Source: Candidatus Atribacteria bacterium 4572_76
GTDB lineage: Bacteria; Atribacterota; Phoenicimicrobiia; Phoenicimicrobiales; Phoenicimicrobiaceae
Direction: 5' to 3'
NCBI GenBank assembly: GCA_002084865.1
Contig: NBMG01000034.1
Coordinates: 1-6,369, forward strand
DNA: 6,369 nucleotides
The stretch's first letter is position 1. Every line of letters starts with the position of its first letter. Of this stretch, positions 1 through 5,661 are shown in pieces. A model generated the notes under the pieces. It was given only the letters and a program-made list of their open reading frames with translations. It ran no database searches and had not been told where the DNA came from. Made by a program: the position numbers and the translations under genes.

Positions 1-2273
1 AAATGAATTTAGAAATTAGCCCGATCGAAGCAACTCTGTTCGCCCTGGGGATTTATGAAGATACCGGTTCCCTTACTTTTTCAACTACCACGATTGATGA
101 TATAAATAGCATTTCTTATTTGTTCGGCAAGGGAATAAAATTGAAAGTTGTAGCAAATTTCATAAATATTGGCCTGAGCACAGCTCAAAAAAAGTTATTA
201 AACAAATTACTGCTTTCTTCCAAAGAAATCTTTTTCAAAGGTGTATGCATTAATATGGCTAAGGCAGAAGTAAAAATTTACACAGAAGGGCTGGCTCTTC
301 TTACTCATAAGTTAATAGAAATAGAGAATAGCGATGTTTTTTTTACTATAGTAAAGATGGCAGACCGGATATATGTAGTGGGAAGAAGCAGAACAAATTC
401 TGTTGACGTAGATGAAATTCTAAAAGAATTAGGAGGGGGAGGTCACTTTCAGGCTGCTTCGGCAGTAGTAAAAGATTTATCCCTTGATGAATTAGAGAAA
501 AAGCTTACCAGGATATTAGAAAAAAAGGTAAGGGTAGGAATTGTAGCGAAAGATATTATGTCTTCACCGGTTAAGACCGTTAATACTTCAACTTCTATCG
601 AAGAGACGAAAAAAATATTATTAAGATACGGACATAACGGGATTCCGGTGGTAGAAGAGGGGGAACTAAAGGGCATTATCACCATGCAGGAAGTAAATAA
701 AGCCAAACAGCACGGATTTGGGAAGGAACTGGTAAGTAAATATATGTCTGATAAAGTAGTTACCGTAAAATTAGACACCCCCTTAACTGAAATTCAAGAA
801 TTAATGATCGATTACGATATTGGAAGAATATTAGTTGTTAACCGGGAAGATAAATTAGTGGGAATTGTTACCAGAACCGATCTGATAAGAAATTTATACG
901 GAGAAGGCCATCTTCCTAAAAGGTCATTTTCAACCTATATTGAAACTAGCAGCAAGATGGAGAGAAAGAAGCAAATAGATTCAATAAAGAAAATATTTCC
1001 TGAAAGAGTTCAAAATATTCTAAATAAAATTGGTGAGATAGGCGATAGATTTAATTTTCCGGTTTTTATGGTAGGCGGAATCGTGAGAGACCTCTTTTTA
1101 GGAATTAAAAATTACGATCTTGACATTGTGGTTGAAGGAGAAGGAATAAAATTTGCCCGGGAGTTAAGCAGAGACCTGGGAGGCAGAATTAAAAGTCACG
1201 AAAAATTCGGGACTGCCATAGTAATTTTGGAGGATGGTCTTAAAATAGATGTGGCTACTGCCCGACGAGAATTTTACGAATATCCCGCAGCCTTTCCCAA
1301 AGTTGAACTGAGTTCGATTAAAAAAGATTTATACAGAAGAGATTTTACCATAAATGCCATGGCCATTCAGTTAAATCAAAAGTATTTTGGAAAATTAATC
1401 GACTTTTTCGGCGGGCAGAGAGATTTACGTACAGGCACAATCCGGGTTTTATATAATTTGAGTTTTATCGAGGATCCGGCACGTATTATAAGGGCAATAA
1501 GATTTGAACAGAGATATAGTTTTAAAATGGATAGGACAACAGAAGATTTTCTAAAAAAAGCAATTGATGATAAATTACTCTCCAGATTAAGAAAGAACAG
1601 AATCACCGAAGAATTAATTCTAATATTAAAAGAAGAAAATCCGTTAAAGTCTTTAAAGAGAATGGAAGAATTAGGAGCACTGAAGTATATTCTTCCGGAA
1701 GTTGAATTGAATGAAGAAACAGTTAAAAGATTAAATAAGGTAAAAGACAATTATAATTTCTGGAAACGCAATATGCCTGATGAAAAGATAGAATTGTGGG
1801 TGATATATTTTTGCTGTTTAATTAGAAATCTAAAGAAAGTTCAAATACAGAGAATTTATAAAAGGCTAATAATCAAGCAAAAATCTTTAGACAGGATAAC
1901 TTATTGTTACTCAAATTTAGATCAAATTATAAAAATGATATCGAAAAAGGATGAAATCTCACCGAGCGTTATTTATTCAAAATTGAATGGTTTACCTAAT
2001 GAAGTATTATTTTTAGCTATTGTGGAAAGCGACACTGATATTGTAAAAGAAAGGGTCAGCAGCTATTTTCTAAAATACAAAAAAGAAAGTCTGTATATTT
2101 CTGGAAAGGAATTAAAGGAATTACGGGTAAAGCCCGGCCCGATATACTCGCAGATTTTAAATAAATTACTTTCCGCCCAGCTGGATGGAGAGGTAAAAAC
2201 TAAAAGAGATGAAATTAGATTGGTAAAAAATATTCTAAAAGGAAGGAATAAGATACAAAAAAATGTTAGATAA
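1..2273 (+). CDS. DHH/DHHA1-CBS-CBS-tRNA nucleotidyltransferase fusion (CCA- or A-adding enzyme), 5' partial
   Basis: The C-terminal half is a class II tRNA nucleotidyltransferase, which builds or completes the 3' CCA end of tRNA. Numbering from the ATG at base 3: residues 1-170 are the end of a DHH domain (GIYEDTG at 16-22, with a candidate metal-ligand Asp20) plus DHHA1 (GGGGH at 144-148). Two CBS domains follow (about 180-240 and 243-300). The polymerase head has GGIVRD (358-363), the catalytic DLD (372-374) and RRDFTINAMA (445-454). The template motif EDPAR (490-494) leads into RIIRAIRF, and a helical body and tail follow. The family runs to roughly 870-900 residues; this has 756, and the first ATG sits inside a conserved helix, so the DHH catalytic motifs lie upstream of the window and bases 1-2 belong to an earlier codon. 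Sequence alone does not tell CCA-adding from A- or CC-adding activity. The DHH part may be an oligoribonuclease-like phosphoesterase (inference). The 3' end overlaps the protease gene by 11 bp. Confidence 0.93.
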   Translation, partial: MNLEISPIEATLFALGIYEDTGSLTFSTTTIDDINSISYLFGKGIKLKVVANFINIGLSTAQKKLLNKLLLSSKEIFFKGVCINMAKAEVKIYTEGLALLTHKLIEIENSDVFFTIVKMADRIYVVGRSRTNSVDVDEILKELGGGGHFQAASAVVKDLSLDELEKKLTRILEKKVRVGIVAKDIMSSPVKTVNTSTSIEETKKILLRYGHNGIPVVEEGELKGIITMQEVNKAKQHGFGKELVSKYMSDKVVTVKLDTPLTEIQELMIDYDIGRILVVNREDKLVGIVTRTDLIRNLYGEGHLPKRSFSTYIETSSKMERKKQIDSIKKIFPERVQNILNKIGEIGDRFNFPVFMVGGIVRDLFLGIKNYDLDIVVEGEGIKFARELSRDLGGRIKSHEKFGTAIVILEDGLKIDVATARREFYEYPAAFPKVELSSIKKDLYRRDFTINAMAIQLNQKYFGKLIDFFGGQRDLRTGTIRVLYNLSFIEDPARIIRAIRFEQRYSFKMDRTTEDFLKKAIDDKLLSRLRKNRITEELILILKEENPLKSLKRMEELGALKYILPEVELNEETVKRLNKVKDNYNFWKRNMPDEKIELWVIYFCCLIRNLKKVQIQRIYKRLIIKQKSLDRITYCYSNLDQIIKMISKKDEISPSVIYSKLNGLPNEVLFLAIVESDTDIVKERVSSYFLKYKKESLYISGKELKELRVKPGPIYSQILNKLLSAQLDGEVKTKRDEIRLVKNILKGRNKIQKNVR

Positions 2274-2910
2274 TATATTCGAAATAGCCTGGAGCATACC
2301 GGCTGTTCTAATCGCCATTACTTTTCACGAGTACAGTCATGGTCGGATGGCTTATAAATTGGGAGACCCAACAGCAGCAGAAGCGGGAAGGCTTACCTTG
2401 AATCCTCTGGCTCATCTTGACCCTATAGGAACTTTGATGCTGCTTTTATTCCGATTTGGGTGGGCCAAACCGGTCCCGGTAAATTTTAATAGGTTGCATC
2501 ATCCTAAAAGAGATATGATATATGTTTCATTGGCCGGACCTATTGCTAATATAGTAATTGCTATATTATTTGCCCTTATATTAAAGTTAAGTTATTATTT
2601 TATCGGGCAAATCACCATGGCACAAGGAAGCTCTTTTTTTAATCTATTAGTTACCATACTAAGAGGGTGGATAATATTTCTACAGACCGGTGTAATAATA
2701 AATTTAGCACTTGCCATATTTAACTTGATTCCTGTTCCGCCTTTAGATGGGTCTAAGATATTGCTGGGACTTTTACCTTATCCTCAGGCCTACAAGTATG
2801 CCAAGTTAGAATCTTACGGGCCAATTCTCTTATTAATTCTGGTATTAAGTGGTATAATTGGAAAAGTATTATTTCCCATTGTATTTTTTATATTTCGTTT
2901 GCTGGTTTAA
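2263..2910 (+). CDS. Site-2 protease family protein (M50 membrane zinc metalloprotease)
   Basis: This is a 215-residue polytopic membrane protein that would cleave membrane-embedded substrates. The zinc-binding motif HEYSH lies at residues 22-26 inside the first hydrophobic helix, and the third ligand motif NLIPVPPLDG lies at 154-163 with Asp162. The region with GDPTAAEAGRLTLNPLAHLDP (about 34-54) is typical of the short SpoIVFB/COG1994-like branch. Hydrophobic segments lie near 8-21, 52-65, 88-112, 126-156 and 186-213. No PDZ domain is present, unlike RseP/RasP. The start ATG overlaps the end of the upstream nucleotidyltransferase by 11 bp (ATG to TAA, 2263-2273), which suggests translational coupling; a purine-rich GGAAGG at 2241-2246 is rather far upstream. 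Proteins of this type often sit next to trpS-scpAB, but their substrate is generally unknown and nothing here identifies it. Confidence 0.93.
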   Translation: MLDNIFEIAWSIPAVLIAITFHEYSHGRMAYKLGDPTAAEAGRLTLNPLAHLDPIGTLMLLLFRFGWAKPVPVNFNRLHHPKRDMIYVSLAGPIANIVIAILFALILKLSYYFIGQITMAQGSSFFNLLVTILRGWIIFLQTGVIINLALAIFNLIPVPPLDGSKILLGLLPYPQAYKYAKLESYGPILLLILVLSGIIGKVLFPIVFFIFRLLV

Positions 2911-3053
2911 AATAAATTAATTTTAAAATGTAGAGTATATAGTAAGATAACTAAAAGTTTAAAACGCAAAGCGCAAAACCAAAGCTTAAAACTTAAAATT
3001 AAAGAAATAAATAATTTATAGAAAAGGCACAAAGTATAAAATTACATACTCTT

Positions 3054-3082
3054 CTGTCATTCCCGCGGAAGCGGGAATCCAG
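3054..3082. repeat. REP-like GC-rich palindrome
   Basis: The bases 3059-3078 form a perfect 8-bp stem (ATTCCCGC with GCGGGAAT) closed by a GGAA loop, which fits the GNRA tetraloop class. Flanking CTG and CAG (3054-3056, 3080-3082) can add three outer pairs across a small internal loop. The same core, CATTCCCGC..GCGGGAATCC, is a well-known dispersed intergenic palindrome in many unrelated bacteria. It is the only strongly GC-rich patch in the gap. No T-run follows, so an intrinsic terminator is unlikely. Confidence 0.75.
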
Positions 3083-3133
3083 GGGCAAATATTAATATTA
3101 GAAAATAATTAAATTTACTTATTTTCACGAAAC

Positions 3134-3154
3134 CCACCGTCATGAAAATGGTGG
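3134..3154. repeat. Second intergenic hairpin (CCACCGT / ATGGTGG)
   Basis: A 7-bp stem (3134-3140 with 3148-3154, including one G-T pair) encloses the 7-base loop CATGAAA. It lies within the larger inverted repeat. Downstream, TCTCACGAGAATGG read on the minus strand gives CCATTCTCGTGAGA, which weakly resembles the start of the 3054-3082 palindrome. It may therefore be a decayed, oppositely oriented relative. The function is unknown. Confidence 0.45.
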
Positions 3155-3313
3155 TACAAGTCTCACGAGAATGGAATATATGTACTATTAGAAATAGTTT
3201 TGAATTTTGAATTATGGTTTTTCGCTTTTAGCTTTAAATTTTTAGCTTAATAAAGAGATTACCACGCTCTGGTAAATTAGCGCTCGTAGCAACTATTTAC
3301 TAACGACTAATTC

Positions 3314-3348
3314 AATCGGTCAATCAGTAAATTCGTAAATCGGTGAAT
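3314..3348. repeat. Degenerate 8-bp tandem repeat (AATCGGTA-like)
   Basis: Four consecutive 8-base units read AATCGGTC, AATCAGTA, AATTCGTA and AATCGGTG, followed by a partial AAT. The rough consensus is AATCGGTA. The array ends about 30 bases before the trpS ribosome binding site. It could be simple expanded sequence, part of the neighbouring repeat, or a protein-binding array; nothing here decides between these. Confidence 0.55.
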
Positions 3349-3377
3349 TAAAAAACATATTTTAATAATAAATTAAG

Positions 3378-3384
3378 AGAGGAG
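3378..3384 (+). promoter_or_regulatory. Ribosome binding site of trpS
   Basis: AGAGGAG ends 8 bases before the ATG at 3393. It is the best Shine-Dalgarno match in the window and fixes the trpS start, as expected for the first gene of a transcript. Confidence 0.85.
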
Positions 3385-3392
3385 TATTTCAA

Positions 3393-4382
3393 ATGGCAGG
3401 AATAATTTTTAGCGGAATGAGGCCTACCGGTAAATTACACTTAGGAAATTACTTAGGAGCTTTGGAAAATTGGGTAAAACTTCAGGAGGAATACAAGTGT
3501 TTTTTTGGAGTCGTAGATTTACATGCCCTTACTACCGGCTACGACAATACTGAAAATTTAAAAGAAAATATCACGGAGATGCTTATAGATTGGTTTAGCG
3601 CGGGTATTGACCCCGAAAGAAGTACCGTAATGATTCAATCTTATGTCCCGGAACATGCAGAATTACATCTGCTTTTTTCCATGATTACTCCTTTGCCCTG
3701 GTTAGAAAGAAATCCGGTATTAAAAGAACAGGTGAGAGATTTGGGATTAAAAGATAATATTGGTTATGGTCTTTTAGGATATCCGGTTCTAATGGCTTCA
3801 GATATTTTAATCTACAAAGCGAATGCCGTACCGGTAGGGGAAGACCAGGTGCATCACATAGAATTAACTCGGGAAATCGCCAGACGATTTAATAATCTTT
3901 ATAAAAATGTTTTTCCTTTACCTCAGGTAAAATTGACCAAGGTTCCCCGTGTGCCGGGAACTGACGGAAAGAGAATGAGTAAAAGTCTGGGGAATACCAT
4001 ATCCATATCCGAGTCGCCGGAAAAGATAGAAGAAAAAGTGAAGACTATGATAACTGATACCCAAAAAATAAGATTAAACGACCCGGGGCATCCGGATATT
4101 TGTGTGGTGTTTACTTATCAGGAGATATTTAATCAGGAACAATCCGAAGAAATATCTGTCGGATGTAAATCAGGAAAATTGGGGTGCGTGGAATGCAAAA
4201 AAAGATTGGCCCAGTCCTTAATAGATAAGTTTGATGGATTCAGAGAAAAGAGAAAATATTATGAAAAAAATCCGAAAATAATTAGAGAAATTGTAATCGA
4301 AGGGAGCAAAAAGGCCAGGCAGGTAGCTAAACAGACCCTTGGAGAAGTGAAGAAAGCCATGAATTTAGATTATGAATATTAA
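3393..4382 (+). CDS. trpS: Tryptophanyl-tRNA synthetase with Fe-S-type cysteine motif
   Basis: This cytoplasmic class I synthetase charges tRNA-Trp with tryptophan using ATP. The 329 residues are a full-length bacterial enzyme. The HIGH-type motif is HLGN at 16-19, after SGMRPTGKL. The GEDQ motif is at 149-152, in a PVGEDQVHHIE context. The KMSKS loop is RMSKS at 194-198, in DGKRMSKSLGN. Four cysteines, Cys237, Cys258, Cys265 and Cys268, give the spacing C-x20-C-x6-C-x2-C. This nearly matches the [4Fe-4S] ligands of Thermotoga maritima TrpRS (C-x22-C-x6-C-x2-C), so a cluster near the anticodon-binding region is likely (inference). The gene starts after a 482-bp gap with a strong ribosome binding site and overlaps scpA by 11 bp, so it probably leads a trpS-scpA-scpB-rluB transcript. 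No T-box leader was recognised upstream. Confidence 0.97.
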   Translation: MAGIIFSGMRPTGKLHLGNYLGALENWVKLQEEYKCFFGVVDLHALTTGYDNTENLKENITEMLIDWFSAGIDPERSTVMIQSYVPEHAELHLLFSMITPLPWLERNPVLKEQVRDLGLKDNIGYGLLGYPVLMASDILIYKANAVPVGEDQVHHIELTREIARRFNNLYKNVFPLPQVKLTKVPRVPGTDGKRMSKSLGNTISISESPEKIEEKVKTMITDTQKIRLNDPGHPDICVVFTYQEIFNQEQSEEISVGCKSGKLGCVECKKRLAQSLIDKFDGFREKRKYYEKNPKIIREIVIEGSKKARQVAKQTLGEVKKAMNLDYEY

Positions 4383-5166
4383 AAATATAGACTTTAAAAT
4401 AAAGATTAATGATTCGGATTACTCGATAGACGAATTGTTGAGAAATATAAAAGAAGGTACAGAAGATATTGAACAGATACCTATTACTGAAATAATTGAC
4501 CAGTATTTAAAGTATGTTATGCAAAACAAGGGCCATATTGACCTGAGCATTGCCGGTAAAACTATAGCCGAAATGGCGATAATATTAAAAATGAAATCAG
4601 AAAATCTTCTTCCTAAATTGGAAGTTAAAAGCAGTGAAGAGGAAGATGATGAATACGATGATTTTATGATTTCAAAAGAAAAAGAAGCATATCTTCAGGA
4701 ATATGACAAATTCCAAAAAGTGGTCGAATATTTAAAAGAAAAAGAAGGTGCCCAAAGTAATATCTACTTTCCGGTGTTAGAAGACAACGATAAAGAAGGT
4801 AGTGTAGAAATTCAGAAAGTTGACCTGGCAGACCTTTTAACTTCTTTGGAAAAAGTGTTACAGAATACGAAGAAAGAAGACTATGCGCCCTTTAAAAAAA
4901 GGACATTTAATGCCGCTTCCAAGATGAAAGAAATAATCAATCTGTTGAAGGTCAGCAAAGAAGGATTATCTTTCGATTATTTCATGGAAAGAGCTCAGAG
5001 CAAATTAGAAATTATTGTAATTTTCCTTGCCTTGTTAGAACTTATATATTTAAGAAAAATAATATGTTATCAGAGAAAAAACTTTGATAAGATAATGTTC
5101 GATCTGAAAGGAGATGCTTTAAAGTTAAAGAAAAAACAGGAAACAATGCAAAATGGAGCAATATAA
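4372..5166 (+). CDS. scpA: Segregation and condensation protein A (SMC kleisin), divergent N-terminus
   Basis: ScpA is the kleisin that bridges the SMC dimer and binds ScpB, acting in chromosome condensation and segregation at the nucleoid. Of its 264 residues, the recognisable parts are IPITEIIDQYL (36-46), a helix with AGKTIAEMAIILKMKSENLLP (61-81), an acidic linker (88-97) followed by EAYLQEYDKFQKVVEYLKE, and a C-terminal winged helix (about 195-245) containing SKLEIIVIFLALLELIYL. The usual N-terminal signature near FEGPLDLLL is missing; the matching place reads INDSDYSIDELLRNI, so the SMC-contacting end has diverged. An in-frame TAG at 4366-4368 makes ATG 4372 the earliest possible start. 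It lacks a close Shine-Dalgarno sequence and overlaps the trpS end (4372-4382), so translation probably depends on coupling. Assignment also rests on scpB following directly. Confidence 0.9.
   Translation: MNIKNIDFKIKINDSDYSIDELLRNIKEGTEDIEQIPITEIIDQYLKYVMQNKGHIDLSIAGKTIAEMAIILKMKSENLLPKLEVKSSEEEDDEYDDFMISKEKEAYLQEYDKFQKVVEYLKEKEGAQSNIYFPVLEDNDKEGSVEIQKVDLADLLTSLEKVLQNTKKEDYAPFKKRTFNAASKMKEIINLLKVSKEGLSFDYFMERAQSKLEIIVIFLALLELIYLRKIICYQRKNFDKIMFDLKGDALKLKKKQETMQNGAI
5155..5158 (+). promoter_or_regulatory. Candidate ribosome binding site for scpB, poorly placed for the TTG start
   Basis: GGAG lies inside the last codons of scpA. It is 19 bases upstream of the TTG at 5178, which is too far for normal use. 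It is 7 bases upstream of an in-frame ATA at 5166, a normal spacing. It therefore bears on which scpB start is real. Confidence 0.4.
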
Positions 5167-5177
5167 TAGAATGCTTA

Positions 5178-5660
5178 TTGCTGGTATATAATAATCCATT
5201 AACCCTTGACAAGATAAAAGAGATTACCGGTCTGGAGAAAAAAAGAAGTAGATCGATTATGAATGAGTTAATCTTAAAATACGATAACGATGATAGGCCA
5301 TTTAAAATATATGAAATTGCCGGTGGATATAAACTGGGTACCAAACCACAGTACTCTGTCTGGGTAGAGAAAATCTTGGAGAACAAAAGAAAGCATCAAA
5401 TTTCCAAAGCAGCCCTGGAAACAATGGCTATCATTGCTTACAATCAACCAGTAACCAGATTGGAGATCGAAAAGATAAGGGGAGTAAGCTGTTCGGGGGT
5501 CTTATTTAATTTACTGAAGCATAAATTTGTAAAAATTAGCGGAAGAAAGAAGGCACCCGGAAATCCTTTGCTTTACAAAGTTACAGATTATTTCTTAATG
5601 CATTTTGGCTTAAAAAATCTTAACGAGCTACCCAAACTTAGTGAAATCGGGATTAGATGA
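5178..5660 (+). CDS. scpB: Segregation and condensation protein B
   Basis: ScpB is a tandem winged-helix protein that dimerises and binds the ScpA kleisin in the SMC complex. Visible family features, numbered from TTG 5178, are PLTLDKIKEITGL in the first winged helix (7-19), YEIAGGYKLGTKPQY (45-59), ISKAALETMAIIAYNQPVTRLEIEKIRGV (75-103) in the second winged helix, and GRKKAPGNPLLYKVTDYFLMHFGL (122-145). TTG 5178 is the first standard start codon in this frame after a stop at 5088-5090. However, the preceding codons 5163-5177 read IIECL, which joins to LLVYNNPL and matches the usual ScpB beginning (IIEALLF-like). The true N-terminus probably lies upstream, perhaps at a rare ATA (5166) behind GGAG 5155-5158, or an indel hides an ATG. 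The gene is closely packed between scpA and the pseudouridine synthase. Confidence 0.92.
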   Translation: MLVYNNPLTLDKIKEITGLEKKRSRSIMNELILKYDNDDRPFKIYEIAGGYKLGTKPQYSVWVEKILENKRKHQISKAALETMAIIAYNQPVTRLEIEKIRGVSCSGVLFNLLKHKFVKISGRKKAPGNPLLYKVTDYFLMHFGLKNLNELPKLSEIGIR

Positions 5661-5661
5661 C

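Larger units (their letters stand above)
2950..3246. repeat. Imperfect inverted-repeat element (MITE-like?)
   Basis: The left arm is 2950-2980 and the right arm is 3216-3246. The reverse complement of the right arm matches the left arm at 25 of 31 positions with no gaps, by hand alignment. Shared blocks include CTAAAA, TTTAAA, AAAGCG and AAAACC. Similarity continues inward more weakly (13 of 20 over the next bases). The 235 bases between the arms hold two smaller hairpins and no gene. The layout suggests a short non-autonomous element or paired copies of a dispersed intergenic repeat. AT-richness inflates chance similarity, but the GCG and CC positions also match. No target-site duplication was identified. 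Confidence 0.55.
2911..3392. other. 482-bp non-coding gap with nested repeats
   Basis: No reading frame here has both a ribosome binding site and a credible protein. The stretch is very AT-rich apart from a GC-rich hairpin at 3059-3078. It contains a long imperfect inverted repeat (2950-2980 with 3216-3246), two hairpins (3054-3082 and 3134-3154), a TTTTGAA direct repeat (3198-3211) and an 8-bp tandem repeat (3314-3348), each described separately. I see no intrinsic terminator with a T-run after the protease stop codon. I also found no convincing -35/-10 pair for trpS, although a promoter must lie here or further upstream. Confidence 0.8.

Noticed and set aside
449..778. Minus-strand open frame opposite the CBS domains.
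   Set aside because: It is antisense to clearly conserved CBS coding sequence, and its Ser/Thr/Phe-rich product looks like a mirror of the AT-rich sense strand.
1376..1750. Minus-strand open frame opposite the nucleotidyltransferase domain.
   Set aside because: It is antisense to conserved motifs, has no recognisable domain and has a low-complexity Ser/Asn/Leu composition.
3059..3078. Intrinsic terminator after the M50 protease gene.
   Set aside because: The stem is strong, but the following bases (CCAGGGGCAAAT) lack a T-run and the hairpin is about 150 bp past the stop codon.
3134..3175. Possible T-box leader for trpS, because ATGGTGGTAC resembles the T-box core GGGTGGTACCGCG.
   Set aside because: The match stops after GGTGGTAC, no terminator with T-run or competing antiterminator follows, and no specifier-loop stem I could be drawn. 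The GGTGG pairs instead with a local CCACC.
3142..3210. Small ORF of 22 codons (MKMVVQVSREWN...) containing one Trp codon, as a possible leader peptide.
   Set aside because: There is no Shine-Dalgarno sequence, only one Trp codon and no attenuator structure, and the frame lies inside the hairpin/repeat region.
5107..5116. AAAGGAG followed by ATG (5114-5116) as a start signal for scpB.
   Set aside because: The ATG is out of the scpB frame and reaches TAA after one further codon; the Shine-Dalgarno match overlaps it rather than preceding it.
5042..5386. Minus-strand open frame across the scpA/scpB junction, considered because the scpB start is unusual.
   Set aside because: It covers conserved winged-helix coding sequence of both genes and shows no domain of its own, so it is best read as a shadow frame.
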